59,317 bases of DNA from Planctomycetaceae bacterium (GCA_900299185.1 OMIV01000120.1:1-59317); one strand, 5' to 3'; positions 22,033-31,692 are shown, counted from the stretch's first letter. A program made the numbers and translations. Notes: a model not told the origin generated them from the sequence alone.

Positions 22033-24729
22033 ATGCGACCTCATGTGATTCTCGCTGTGCTCAAGCGGAACCTGATGAGCTATTTCTCTGGCGTGCTTGG
22101 CTATCTTTTCATTGTGGTGTTCGTGATTGCCGCCGCTTGGTGCGCCTTCAGCCCGCAGTTCTTCACCAACAATTTGGCCAACCTCGACCAACTGACGCAG
22201 AGCTTCCCGTACCTGCTGCTGTTCATCATCCCCGCGATCACCATGACCGCTTGGGCTGACGAAAAGCGACAAGGCACTGACGAGCTACTCTTCACATTGC
22301 CCGCCTCGGACCTAGACATCCTGCTCGGCAAGTTCCTGTCGCTCGTCGTGATCTACGGCGTCGCGTTGTTCTTCTCGATGACGCAACTGTTTGTGCTTGG
22401 ATGGTATGCCGACCCAGATTGGGGTCTGCTCTTCACGACGTACTTCGGCTACTGGCTCGCAGGCTCGGCGCTCATCAGCGCGGGCATGTTCGCATCGGTG
22501 CTGACGGGCAGCGTGACGGTCGCCTTCGTTGTCGGAGCAGTGATCTGTGCCGTGCCTGTCTTCGTCGGTTCGATCGGCGGTAATCGGGCTCAAGTAGCCG
22601 AACCAACCTTTACCGATCGCATCGGTGACTTCATTGGCGCACTCTGCAACGAACTCAGTCTCGTCGAGCGACTCAAAGAGTTCACGATGGGCGTGCTGCC
22701 CGTCAGCGGCCTGATTTACTTCGCGTCGTTGATTGGCTTCTTCTTGTTTCTCAACAACGTCTTCATTGGTCGTCGACATTGGCGGCAACAACAAGTCGGC
22801 ATGCAGATGAGCGGTCATAGCGGTGTCCGTGTGGCATGCTTGTTCGTCGTTCTCGCGAGCGTGAACCTGCTCACAGGCAAAGTCAGCGAAGCGATGGGAC
22901 TGCGATTCGATCTGACTGCCGAGAAGCTCTATACGCTCTCTAAGTCGACTCGAAACGCGATTGCTGATCTCAAGAGCGATAACCCGGTGACCATTCAGGT
23001 CTACATGAGCCCGCAAGTTCCACGCGAGTACGTTGGACAACAAACGCGGCTCAAAGGTCTCTTGCGTCAATACGACCGCATGGGCGGCAACAAGCTCGAT
23101 GTACGGTTCGTCGAAGTCGCTCCATTCAGTGAGCAAGCTGACGAAGCCAAGCATCAAGGCATCGAGCCGACTCGGTTGCAGTCCGATCGAGACGGTCGGT
23201 TGCAAGTGGAAGATGTCTTCCTCGGAGCCGTTGTCAGCAGCCGCTTCGATCAAGTGACGATCCCGTTCTTCGAACTCGGTACCGCAGTTGAGTACGAACT
23301 GACTCGCTCGGTGCGTACGGTCTCTCAGAAAGACCGGCTGACGGTCGGCATCCTGAAGACCGACGCGAAGGTCGGCGGCGGTTTCGATATGGGCTCGATG
23401 CGCAGCACTCCTGAATGGCGCATGAGTCAAGAACTTAAGAAGCAGTACAAAGTCAAAGAGATCGGCCCCGAGCAGAAGATCACAGAAAAGGTCGACGTGC
23501 TCATTGCCGTGTTGCCGTCAGCCCTGCCGCAAGCTCAGTTCGACAACTTCGTTGAGTACGTGAAGAGCGGCAAACCGACCGTCATCTTCGACGACCCGCT
23601 GCCGATCTTTGATCCCAGCGCGTCGCCATCTCAACAAAAGCGACCGCAAGGCGGCGGCATGATGGGCATGGGCATGCAACCGCCCGAACAGCGAGCCTAC
23701 AACGGCACTGCGAAGCCGCTCGTCGATCTGCTCGGCATCGAGTGGGTTAATGACAAAGTCTGTTTCGACCTCTCGAATCCGCATCCACAGTTTGCGGATC
23801 TCATCCAACCCGAGCTGATCTTCATCACTCCACTGAATGGCAACCCGGAAGCGATCAACACGAAGCACGACATCACCACCGGCCTCCAAGAAGTGCTGAC
23901 GTTCTTCCCTGGACGCATTCGCCCGCGAGCCGACAGCAAGTTGAAGTTCGAACGCTTGTTGCAGACCGGTGTGAAGTCGGGACTTGTCGGTTGGAGCGAC
24001 CTCATTCAGCAAAGCTTTTTCGGCATGCAGATGAATCGCGACCCTGCTCGCGAAATTGGCGAAGAAGCCTATGTCGTCGCGGCTCAGATCAGCGGTGAGA
24101 AAGACGGCAACAAGATCAACGTGGTCTATTGTGCCGACGCCGACATGATCTCGGACCAGTCGTTCCAGATTGCTCAAGGTGAGCTACACGGCCTGCGACT
24201 CGACAACGTCAAGTTCGTCTTGAACTGCGTCGACGTCGTCGCTGGCCAAAAAGAGAACGTCGAACTCCGCAGTCGTCGTCCTGAGCATCGTGCTTTGAAG
24301 GAAGTGCAGAAGGCTGCTGACAAGTTCCGCGAGGCCGGTCAGGGTGAGAAAGAAACTGCCGAGAAGGAAGCGAAGAAGGCACTGGAGACCGCGAAGAAGG
24401 CACTCGATGACGAGATCGAGAAGATCAATAAGGACGAGAGCCTCTCGAAGATTGAGAAGGCTCAAAAGTCCGAGATGGCTGCTGCCAAGAAGCAGCGTGA
24501 ACTCGATGTCATCGAAGCCAACATCAAGCAGAAGAAAGAGCTGAAGCTCAATCAACTCAAGTCACGTGAGCAGCGCGACATTCGCCGTTTGGAAGCGGGT
24601 ATCCGTTTCTGGGCGGTGCTCTTGCCGCCAATTCCTTCGATTATCCTCGGCATCATCGTGCTGTCGCTGCGACTAACGAAGGAGCAGCAGGCAATCGAAG
24701 AGATCCGTCGGCTGGCACGTAAGGAATAA
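22033..24729 (+). CDS. Fused ABC-2 permease (GldF-like) and GldG-like auxiliary protein
   Basis: An 898-aa fusion. Residues 1-265 form an ABC-2 permease with about six membrane spans (starting YFSGVLGYLFIVVFVIAA). From about residue 275 a further membrane segment (VRVACLFVVLASVNLLTG) opens the GldG-type extracytoplasmic domain, recognisable from FDLTAEKLYTLSKST and VLIAVLPSALP. A Gly/Met-rich loop (GGGMMGMGM) sits near residue 540. A charged coiled-coil region (about 770-850, Lys/Glu-rich) precedes a last membrane span (FWAVLLPPIPSIILGIIVL). In Bacteroidetes GldF and GldG are separate; here they are one polypeptide. Start at 22033 follows AAGGG; the in-frame codons from 21973 look non-coding. 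Confidence 0.9.
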   Translation: MRPHVILAVLKRNLMSYFSGVLGYLFIVVFVIAAAWCAFSPQFFTNNLANLDQLTQSFPYLLLFIIPAITMTAWADEKRQGTDELLFTLPASDLDILLGKFLSLVVIYGVALFFSMTQLFVLGWYADPDWGLLFTTYFGYWLAGSALISAGMFASVLTGSVTVAFVVGAVICAVPVFVGSIGGNRAQVAEPTFTDRIGDFIGALCNELSLVERLKEFTMGVLPVSGLIYFASLIGFFLFLNNVFIGRRHWRQQQVGMQMSGHSGVRVACLFVVLASVNLLTGKVSEAMGLRFDLTAEKLYTLSKSTRNAIADLKSDNPVTIQVYMSPQVPREYVGQQTRLKGLLRQYDRMGGNKLDVRFVEVAPFSEQADEAKHQGIEPTRLQSDRDGRLQVEDVFLGAVVSSRFDQVTIPFFELGTAVEYELTRSVRTVSQKDRLTVGILKTDAKVGGGFDMGSMRSTPEWRMSQELKKQYKVKEIGPEQKITEKVDVLIAVLPSALPQAQFDNFVEYVKSGKPTVIFDDPLPIFDPSASPSQQKRPQGGGMMGMGMQPPEQRAYNGTAKPLVDLLGIEWVNDKVCFDLSNPHPQFADLIQPELIFITPLNGNPEAINTKHDITTGLQEVLTFFPGRIRPRADSKLKFERLLQTGVKSGLVGWSDLIQQSFFGMQMNRDPAREIGEEAYVVAAQISGEKDGNKINVVYCADADMISDQSFQIAQGELHGLRLDNVKFVLNCVDVVAGQKENVELRSRRPEHRALKEVQKAADKFREAGQGEKETAEKEAKKALETAKKALDDEIEKINKDESLSKIEKAQKSEMAAAKKQRELDVIEANIKQKKELKLNQLKSREQRDIRRLEAGIRFWAVLLPPIPSIILGIIVLSLRLTKEQQAIEEIRRLARKE

Positions 24730-24742
24730 TACATTCCGCCCC

Positions 24743-24759
24743 ACCGACCTCGTGTCGGT
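24743..24759. repeat. Short ACCGAC hairpin after the permease/GldG gene
   Basis: ACCGAC-CTCGT-GTCGGT forms a 6-bp stem 14 nt past the stop codon; an almost identical hairpin (ACCGACGTCGCGTCGGT) follows the TauE/SafE gene at 56391-56407. There is no T-run, so it is not a classic terminator. Confidence 0.5.
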
Positions 24760-24916
24760 GGTTGTCTGCCTCGTCACTACGGCGGGGTGGGAATTGCTAA
24801 CAGCAGTAGCCAAGAGGCAGAGGGCCATCGGGACAAGCCCGATGGAGATTGATTGTTGTCACACAAATTAACCTGCAATTTTTCAACGTCCTCACCGCAT
24901 TAGTGAGATCCCCGCG

Positions 24917-26848
24917 ATGAATGAGACTACGAAAACTACTCAGTATCTGGTCGCCGCCGTCGTTTCGGTATTACTGGCGACATTCGCTACTTGGAGTTCG
25001 GCTCCGAGCAAGCTCAGTGGCTACGACAGCATCGGCAAAGTCTTCTTCGAGGACTTCAACGATCCCAGTGCTGCGAGCGCCTTGCGCGTCGTGACTTACA
25101 ACGAATCGACCGCATCCGCTCGGCCCTTCACCGTCGAGAAGAAGGAAGGCGTGTGGCGCATTCCCTCGCATCACAACTATCCGGCAGACGGCAAAGACCG
25201 ACTGGCGAAGATCGCCTCGTCGCTCATCGGCGTGAAGCGTGGAGCTGTCGCAAGCCTTGTCGCCGCTGATCATGAACGCTTCGGAGTTGTCGATCCGCTC
25301 GATGAAAAAGCCGAAACCCTCAAAGGTCGCGGTCAGCGTGTCACGCTGATGAAAGAAGGCGGAGAGGCGCTCGCGGATCTCATCGTCGGCAAAGAAGTCG
25401 AGGGACTCAGTGGTCACTTCTATTGCCGCAAGGCTGATGAGCCACAGACCTACAAGACGCAACTCAAAGTCGACATCTCTACGAAGTTTGGTGACTGGGT
25501 AGAGGCTGACTTGCTCAAGCTCGAGCGTGACAACATCTCTCGTTTGGATTCCGTCCACACGAAGCTCACCGAGCAAGGCCAACTGGCTGAGAACACCATT
25601 CGTTTGAGCCGCGAGAAGTTCTCTGATCCTTGGAAGTTGGATGGGCTCGACGAAGAGACTGAGGAAGTCAACAAGGGCGACATCGATGCGATGGTTACGG
25701 TGCTCGACAACCTCAAACTCGCTGGTATTCGCGAACGTCCCAAGATGGAAGGCAAGTCGCTGCTGCAGAACGATCTCAGCGTTCGATTGCCCAAGGGTGC
25801 GACTCGTAATCGTCAAGTCGTGCAAGCAATCCTGGGACAACTGCGTGAGAGCCTCGAAGAGAAGGGCTTCCAGATCTTCCACGACGAGCAGTCGGATGAG
25901 ATGCGCCTCTACTCAAGCGCTGGCGAGTTGATCGCGTCGACCAACGACGGTGTCCGTTATCACCTGAGCTTCGGCAACGTGTTCTCGGGGTCGGAAGAAG
26001 AGATCGAATCCGGCGTTTCGACAACCAAGAAAGACGGAGCGGACTCGAAGGACAAAGAGAAGAAGGACGGTGAAGAAGCGGGTGATAAGAAGGACGACAA
26101 GAAAGAGACCGGCAAGAAGAGCCGCTACTTGTTCGTGCGAGCTTCCTTCCACGAATCGCTGCTCGGTGCCAAGCCTGTTGAGCCAACCAAGCCCGAAGTT
26201 CCCGAGGGCGTTCAAGTCGATGAGAACGGCAACGTCGTAGAACCGAAGGAAGAGAAGAAGGACGACAAGAAAGAAAGCGACGCAACCAAGACCGACGGCG
26301 AGAAGAAGGAAGAAAAGCCGAACCCAGCAGAGGCCTATAAGAAGGCACTGGCCGACTACAAGAAGGCTAAAGACAAGTACGAGGCTGACCTCAAGGCGTT
26401 CGACAAGAAGGTCGAAGATGGCAACCAAAAGGCCAAGGAACTCAATGAGCGATTCGATGACTGGTACTACGTCATCAGCGCCGATGACTTCGACAAGCTC
26501 CGCCTGAACCGCGATCAGATGGTGAAAGCCAAGGAGAAGAAAGAAGAAAAGAAGGCCGACGGCGAATCGAAGAAGGATGATTCGGCCAAGCCAGATGGCG
26601 ACAAGCCAGCAGCAACCGAGAAGCCAGCCGATCCGAAGCCAGAAGCCAAGGACGGTGATAAGAAGCCGGAAGCTGCAAAGCCCGAAGAGAAGAAGGACGA
26701 CAAACCGGCAGCTGAGTCCAAGCCAGAGGAAAAGAAACCAGAAGAGAAGAAGCCCGAGGAGAAGAAAGCCGACGAAGCCAAGCCTGCAGAGTCGACCGAG
26801 AAATCAAAGGCCGAAGGCGATAAGCCTGCTGCCGAAGAGAAGAAGTAA
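24917..26848 (+). CDS. DUF4340 membrane-anchored protein with Lys/Glu/Pro-rich tail
   Basis: A 643-aa protein with one N-terminal membrane span (YLVAAVVSVLLATFATW) and an extracytoplasmic DUF4340 region (about 40-420; TVEKKEGVWRIPSHHNYPAD and NISRLDSVHTKL are typical). The rest is low complexity: Lys/Glu/Asp runs from about 370 and repeated PEEKKPEEKK units near 605-620, probably a disordered spacer. DUF4340 proteins commonly follow GldG-like genes, so this is likely the accessory subunit of the exporter encoded just upstream (187-nt gap). The charged tail composition is much more biased than the neighbours. A strong terminator follows the stop codon. Confidence 0.88.
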   Translation: MNETTKTTQYLVAAVVSVLLATFATWSSAPSKLSGYDSIGKVFFEDFNDPSAASALRVVTYNESTASARPFTVEKKEGVWRIPSHHNYPADGKDRLAKIASSLIGVKRGAVASLVAADHERFGVVDPLDEKAETLKGRGQRVTLMKEGGEALADLIVGKEVEGLSGHFYCRKADEPQTYKTQLKVDISTKFGDWVEADLLKLERDNISRLDSVHTKLTEQGQLAENTIRLSREKFSDPWKLDGLDEETEEVNKGDIDAMVTVLDNLKLAGIRERPKMEGKSLLQNDLSVRLPKGATRNRQVVQAILGQLRESLEEKGFQIFHDEQSDEMRLYSSAGELIASTNDGVRYHLSFGNVFSGSEEEIESGVSTTKKDGADSKDKEKKDGEEAGDKKDDKKETGKKSRYLFVRASFHESLLGAKPVEPTKPEVPEGVQVDENGNVVEPKEEKKDDKKESDATKTDGEKKEEKPNPAEAYKKALADYKKAKDKYEADLKAFDKKVEDGNQKAKELNERFDDWYYVISADDFDKLRLNRDQMVKAKEKKEEKKADGESKKDDSAKPDGDKPAATEKPADPKPEAKDGDKKPEAAKPEEKKDDKPAAESKPEEKKPEEKKPEEKKADEAKPAESTEKSKAEGDKPAAEEKK

Positions 26849-26872
26849 CTCTCGTCCTTACGAGACCAAATC

Positions 26873-26912
26873 AAACGCCACTGGTTGCCTCAGCAATCAG
26901 TGGCGTTTTTTT
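26873..26912 (+). terminator. Rho-independent terminator of the ABC/DUF4340 operon
   Basis: AAACGCCACTGGTTGC, loop CTCA, GCAATCAGTGGCGTTT: a 16-bp stem with one mismatch followed by a run of seven T. It lies 25 nt after the DUF4340 stop codon. Confidence 0.9.
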
Positions 26913-27028
26913 GTTGTTAGGCGATCCTCTGAGAGACGCTCACCGATAGGTCAGAGACCGCCCAGGCCGTCCGCATTTTGCGAGACGTCGACTACGGAAG
27001 GGATGCCAGCCTTATGACTCGATTCTCA

Positions 27029-27070
27029 GTCGCGGAGCGACTGAGCTACGTAGCCGAGTCGCTCCGCGAC
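27029..27070. repeat. Palindromic element family E, copy 1
   Basis: GTCGCGGAGCGACT and its exact complement AGTCGCTCCGCGAC (27057-27070) flank GAGCTACGTAGCCG. It matches 31056-31098. It lies between the converging DUF4340 and MutS-like genes, 31 nt from the MutS-like stop. Confidence 0.85.
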
Positions 27071-27100
27071 TTGGTCTTATCGGCGGATCGGCACGAAGGC

Positions 27101-28942
27101 TTACTCGCTGTCGAAGGGACGTCCGTCGTCGGGGACATCCAGGCCGATCATTCGCATCAGTTCCAGAGCGTTGCTCTTTCGGACCACTCCCTGGCGAATG
27201 CGGTGGTCGAAGTACATCTTTCCGTTGATGAGATGGTCTTCGAAATGAATGTTGGTCGCGCGGCTTCCAAAGGCTTCCACGATCTTGGTCAAAGCCAAGT
27301 CGTGAGTCGTCACCAAGCCAAATGCACCGCGTTCAATCAGCTGGCGAATGATGCCTTCCGCTCCGACGCGGCGATCATGCGAGTTCGTCCCCTGTAAGAT
27401 TTCATCCAGGAGAAATAACAACGTCGGAGTCTTGCCCGCGAGTTCCACCACCGTCTTCAATCGCGAAATCGCTGTGTAGAACAGCGAGACTCCGCTTTGC
27501 AGTGAGTCATGAATTCGCATCTCAGTGCCGACTTGCACGCGAGAGAGTCTCAACTGAGTCGCTCGAACGGGAGCCCCCGCCCAAGCCAGCACAGCCGAAA
27601 TACCAATCGTCCGCAGCAGCGTGCTCTTACCCGACATGTTCGATCCGCTGATCATGATCAGGGGCATGTCACGTCCCAACTTGACGTTGTTTCGGATGCA
27701 CTTGGCCGCGGGAATCAGAGGATGTCCGATCTCGACCGCATCGAAGCACAGGCCATCCTCTTCAGGAGTCAGCTCCGGGAAGACATCGTCTGGATGTTCG
27801 AAGGCGTAGCCGGAGAGTGATGTCAGCGTTTCGATCTCAGCGACGGCTTGCAGCCAGTCGTTGATGTGCGGCCCGACGATTTCACGCCACATCTCCACGC
27901 GATGAGCCAGCTCGATAGGCATCCCAAAGAGGAACCCCAACGGAGCGAAGAATTGGTTCTGCAGGCAAGCGTTCAAATTCTGAATCTGGTTGCGCAGCCG
28001 ATGGATCTGCCAAGACGGGACATGACCTTCCACATCCAGCGAAGCACGTGCTCGAACCAAACCCGCCGATTGGAATTGCTGCCGTTCAATCAACTGCAGC
28101 ACTTGGCCCAAGATGGCCAGTCCCGACCCGGCGTCATCTGCAGATTGGGCGATGTGACGGATGTCGCCAATGAAACGCGAGTAGAAGACGATCTCGACGA
28201 CCAACACGGTGAGAAACACCGAAATCAAGCCGCCACATAAGTGGTAAATCAAACTCGCTGCGGCACAGACTCCGAGCGTGATGGCGGTGATCCGACTCTT
28301 GGCACTAAACGGCGAGGCCGGTTCCAGAACCCACTCGCGAAGTTTGTTCTGGTCAAGTTCGTCGTGAACTTCAGCGTCCAGCAAAGCCAGTTCTTCTCGA
28401 AATGGCATTTGATCGCGCAGCTCGCGGACCGACTCCTGTCGCTCCAGCACCGTCTTGGCCTCGGCTGATTGCGAGAGCCACGCCGCCAGCAGGTCTTCGC
28501 CAATGCGAGTGCGCGAACCGCACAACAGTTGAAACAAAGATCGTTCGCCAAAGATGTCGAGGTCACTGGCGTAAGCGTGTTCGTGATTGAGATACCTCTG
28601 CCCGGAGGCTCCAACTCCGTGCCAACGATCAGCGATGCGATCTAAGGCTCGGTCGTAAAACGCAATCGCGCGGCGACTACGTGCGAGCCGACGAGCGACT
28701 CGGTTATGCATCGCGGCGAGCACAACAAACACCGCCACCGGAGGCAGCAACCAAAAGCCGCTGAGGCCATCGAACAGCGTGCGCCACGTGATGAAAACGC
28801 CGCCCAAGAACAACACTCCTCGAGCAGTGGCAAAGTTACGATCGCGTTGATCGAGTGCGGCTAACTCGATGCGCAAAGTAGCGCGGCGGTTCTCGTAAAC
28901 CTGCTGCGGACTTCCCGGTGATTCCTGTCCCTGACCTGTCAT
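27101..28942 (-). CDS. MutS-family ATPase with N-terminal membrane segments
   Basis: A 613-aa protein with MutS core and ATPase domains but no MutS mismatch-recognition N-terminus. Instead, residues about 40-80 are hydrophobic (VLFLGGVFITW, LLPPVAVFVVLAAM) and another pair lies near 225-255 (ITLGVCAAASLIYHL, ISVFLTVLVVEIVF), suggesting membrane anchoring. The ATPase has Walker A SGSNMSGKST near 433-441, Walker B LLFLLDEILQGTNSHDR near 508 and the VTTHDL block near 548. This subgroup is found in several phyla and has no established role in mismatch repair. AGGGA precedes the ATG. Converges on the DUF4340 gene and is divergent from the CstA gene. Confidence 0.88.
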   Translation of the reverse strand: MTGQGQESPGSPQQVYENRRATLRIELAALDQRDRNFATARGVLFLGGVFITWRTLFDGLSGFWLLPPVAVFVVLAAMHNRVARRLARSRRAIAFYDRALDRIADRWHGVGASGQRYLNHEHAYASDLDIFGERSLFQLLCGSRTRIGEDLLAAWLSQSAEAKTVLERQESVRELRDQMPFREELALLDAEVHDELDQNKLREWVLEPASPFSAKSRITAITLGVCAAASLIYHLCGGLISVFLTVLVVEIVFYSRFIGDIRHIAQSADDAGSGLAILGQVLQLIERQQFQSAGLVRARASLDVEGHVPSWQIHRLRNQIQNLNACLQNQFFAPLGFLFGMPIELAHRVEMWREIVGPHINDWLQAVAEIETLTSLSGYAFEHPDDVFPELTPEEDGLCFDAVEIGHPLIPAAKCIRNNVKLGRDMPLIMISGSNMSGKSTLLRTIGISAVLAWAGAPVRATQLRLSRVQVGTEMRIHDSLQSGVSLFYTAISRLKTVVELAGKTPTLLFLLDEILQGTNSHDRRVGAEGIIRQLIERGAFGLVTTHDLALTKIVEAFGSRATNIHFEDHLINGKMYFDHRIRQGVVRKSNALELMRMIGLDVPDDGRPFDSE

Positions 28943-29210
28943 GCGTCCCTATCCAATGCCTGAAATTCGGGCGGCTTTGTATGGCCGCTCCAGAACACTG
29001 GCAACGCAGCTCATCAGCAGTTCGAAGAGACATCTGCAACGCCGAGCCTGAACCGACCGCGTGAGAACAATACGTTTCTTGATCCTCTATAGATCTCGGA
29101 CGTCAGCGATTGAGAAGCGCGGCCTTAGCCCGATACAAAGCCGCTCGATGATCGCGAGTGACACGAGTTCGCAATCAACTTTTCTACCGGCTTTCTGCGA
29201 GAACACCCGC

Positions 29211-31007
29211 ATGAATCTGCTCACCTTGACCGTCAGCACTGGCGCGATTCTGACGACCGCCTATTTCACTTATGGCCGTTGGGTCGCGAAGAAACTCGAA
29301 CTGCGAGACGACGTGCCGACGCCCGCTTGCGAGATCAACGATGGTGAGGACTTTGTCCCGACTTCGGCTCCGTATTTGTTCTCACAGCACTTCTCGGCGA
29401 TCGCGGCGGCGGGACCGATCGTGGGACCGATCTTGGCAGGCATTTGGTTTGGTTGGCTGCCGGCAGTGATCTGGATTTTGATCGGCTGCATCTTCATCGG
29501 CTCAGTGCATGACATCACGTCGCTGATTGCCTCGGTGCGACATAAGGCTCGATCCATCGCCGAAGTCGTGCGAGAGAACATGAGCCGCCGTTCGTACTTG
29601 CTATTCCTGACCTTCGTCTGGATTGCGTTGGTCTACATCATCGTGGCCTTCACGGATCTCACTGCGGGCACCTTTGCTCCAACAGTTCCGAAAGCAACAG
29701 CCAATGCCACCGCAGAAGAGCTGGCGAAGTTCGACGCCAATGTCGCCAAGAAGTTGGCCGAAGGTGCCGCCGCCGCCAGCTCGTCGATGATGTATCTGGG
29801 GCTCGCGATCGTCATGGGCTTCGTGCTCAAGTACACGAAGATGTCCTTGAACATGGCCACGGCGATCTTCATGCCGCTGGTGCTGCTGACGATTTGGGCC
29901 GGTCCCATGATGCCCCTGACGATGCCGAGCTTGTTTGGATTAACTCCGACAAAAACTTGGGACGTCCTCTTGCTGGGTTACTGCTTCGTCGCGTCGATTG
30001 TTCCAGTCTGGGCACTGCTGCAACCGCGAGGGTTCTTGGGTGGCTACTTCCTAACAGTGACGATTGCCGCAGCCTTCTTAGGCATCGTGGTGGGCAGCTT
30101 CTTTGGTGGTGTTCCCGAGGTGAAGTATCCGGCCTTCACCAGCTTTGCTCCGCTGAATGCCCAAGGCGTGCCCATGCCGATCTTCCCGATCTTGTTCGTC
30201 ACGATCGCGTGCGGTGCCTGCAGTGGGTTCCACTCAATCATCAGCTCGGGCACATCATCCAAGCAGCTTCGAGTCGAATCCGATGCGCGTCCTGTGGCGA
30301 TCGGCAGCATGTTGCTGGAAGGCTTCGTTGCTGTGATCTCGCTGTCGTGCGTGATGATCCTCAACAAGTCTGAAGCGACAGGCAGTCCCGATCAGATCTT
30401 TGCGAGCGGCGTTTCGATCTTCATCGCTCGATTGGCTCAAATGGCCAACATCGAATTTGATACCGCACGAGCCTACCTCTTCAACTTTTCGCTGCTGGCG
30501 TTTGCGACCTTCATCTACGACACGCTCGATGTCTGCACGAGACTGGGCCGTTACGTCCTGCAAGAGGTCAGCGGTTGGCAGACTCGCACCGGACGCAATG
30601 TCTGCACTCTGATCACGCTCTTGCCACCTCTGTACTTGGTCTTACAGACAATGACCGACCCCGCCACCGGCGCCGTCGTCCCGGCATGGAAGATCTTTTG
30701 GACGTTGTTCGGAACTGCGAATCAGATGTTGGCGGCTCTAACTCTGCTGGGCGTGACGGTGTGGCTGCTGCGAAATGGCAAGACTTGGTGGTACACCGCC
30801 GTGCCAGCCGCCTTCATGATCATCGTGACGATGACATCGCTGGGCATGTTCCTCTTCAAGTGGATCAAGCAACTGACTTCGGGCGGCAAGTTTGATCCCA
30901 ATGGTCCGCTCAGTTCGATCTTGTTCGCGCTGTCGATCCTGCTCGTGATCGAGGCGGTCGTGGTCATTAGTCGCAACTTGAAAGAGCGGAGCTTGGCGAG
31001 GAATTAG
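29211..31007 (+). CDS. cstA: CstA-family transporter (carbon starvation protein A)
   Basis: A 598-aa integral membrane protein of the CstA family, peptide/pyruvate transporters induced on carbon limitation in enterobacteria. The N-terminal signature YFTYGRWVAKKL, then FSAIAAAGPIVGPILAG and SVHDITSLIASVRHKARSIAEV, is characteristic; about 14-16 hydrophobic segments follow, with the ACGACSGFHSIISSGTSSKQ family block near residue 335. It is shorter than the enterobacterial protein (about 700 aa). The ATG at 29211 starts exactly at the conserved N-terminus; in-frame codons upstream to 29061 look non-coding. Function in this organism is inferred from the family only. Confidence 0.93.
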   Translation: MNLLTLTVSTGAILTTAYFTYGRWVAKKLELRDDVPTPACEINDGEDFVPTSAPYLFSQHFSAIAAAGPIVGPILAGIWFGWLPAVIWILIGCIFIGSVHDITSLIASVRHKARSIAEVVRENMSRRSYLLFLTFVWIALVYIIVAFTDLTAGTFAPTVPKATANATAEELAKFDANVAKKLAEGAAAASSSMMYLGLAIVMGFVLKYTKMSLNMATAIFMPLVLLTIWAGPMMPLTMPSLFGLTPTKTWDVLLLGYCFVASIVPVWALLQPRGFLGGYFLTVTIAAAFLGIVVGSFFGGVPEVKYPAFTSFAPLNAQGVPMPIFPILFVTIACGACSGFHSIISSGTSSKQLRVESDARPVAIGSMLLEGFVAVISLSCVMILNKSEATGSPDQIFASGVSIFIARLAQMANIEFDTARAYLFNFSLLAFATFIYDTLDVCTRLGRYVLQEVSGWQTRTGRNVCTLITLLPPLYLVLQTMTDPATGAVVPAWKIFWTLFGTANQMLAALTLLGVTVWLLRNGKTWWYTAVPAAFMIIVTMTSLGMFLFKWIKQLTSGGKFDPNGPLSSILFALSILLVIEAVVVISRNLKERSLARN

Positions 31008-31055
31008 CGCAATGTAGGTCAAAGGCGCCGTTGTTGTGTCACTTCGATCCTGCGA

Positions 31056-31098
31056 GCCGCGGAGCGACTCGCCTACGTAGCTCAGTCGCTCCGCGACT
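31056..31098. repeat. Palindromic element family E, copy 2
   Basis: CGCGGAGCGACTCGCCTACGTAG and AGTCGCTCCGCG, almost identical to 27029-27070. It lies between the converging CstA and GNAT genes, 36 nt from the GNAT stop codon. Confidence 0.85.
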
Positions 31099-31133
31099 GA
31101 GATTGGCACCCTGCGGACAACTCGCGACGACGG

Positions 31134-31607
31134 TCAAAGCTCGGCTACGAAATGCACTTGCTGAGCGACCGGACGAAAGCCGACAGCGCGATAGAGGTGA
31201 TTGCCGATCTCGTTCTGCTGCAAGGTCTCGATCTTGGCGTGCGTGAGTCCGGCTTTTCGGAAGCGATCCTTTGCCAGTTCCAAAAGCTGTCGACCAATGC
31301 CGTGGCCTCGGCAATCCGGCACGATTGAGATGTTGGGGATGTGACCAATACCCGCTTCCCGATCGAGCCATGTACTGACAAAGCCAACAATGCGCCCGTC
31401 CTGTTCCGCGACCATAATGCCTTCGCGGTCGCGGCGGACGTCGTCGTCTAAATGGCGAGCCTTCCGCCATTGCCAGTCGTGACCTTGAACGACTCCAAAC
31501 TCACGTTCGATGCCTTGGTCAATCGACACTCCGTTGAATGCTTCCACCATGATCGACTTCAGCGTTGGCAGATCGGAGTCTTGATATGGTCGAAAGATGA
31601 GCGACAT
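31134..31607 (-). CDS. GNAT-family N-acetyltransferase
   Basis: A 157-aa protein matching a single GNAT domain: IFRPYQDSDLPTLKSI at the N-terminus, the central strand GFVSTWLDREAG, the acetyl-CoA-binding loop VPDCRGHGIGRQLLELA (R/Q-x-x-G-x-G/A) near residues 98-114, and C-terminal LQQNEIGNHLYRAVGFRPV. It would transfer an acetyl group from acetyl-CoA to an unknown amine. Full length for the family, apparently a single-gene unit. The start is the only sensible ATG although the ribosome binding site is weak. Confidence 0.92.
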   Translation of the reverse strand: MSLIFRPYQDSDLPTLKSIMVEAFNGVSIDQGIEREFGVVQGHDWQWRKARHLDDDVRRDREGIMVAEQDGRIVGFVSTWLDREAGIGHIPNISIVPDCRGHGIGRQLLELAKDRFRKAGLTHAKIETLQQNEIGNHLYRAVGFRPVAQQVHFVAEL

Positions 31608-31692
31608 GGCTTCGTTGATGCAGGTGAGGAATCAGGTTGCAGTTGAGTGGCCTGGAGTAGCGAGCCCAAACGATGACGCCGAATGACTGCTG

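Noticed and set aside
22312-23430. A 372-codon minus-strand frame opposite the permease/GldG gene
   Set aside because: His/Asp/Glu-rich composition typical of antisense reading, no domain; the plus strand is a coherent fused permease.
26730-26830. A repeat array in the DUF4340 tail that could be mistaken for a CRISPR or satellite
   Set aside because: The repetition encodes PEEKK-type units in frame with variable spacing and no unique spacers. It is low-complexity coding sequence.
29061-29210. Upstream extension of the CstA protein by 50 codons
   Set aside because: The encoded peptide is Arg/Ser-rich and unlike CstA, whose conserved N-terminus begins exactly at the ATG at 29211.
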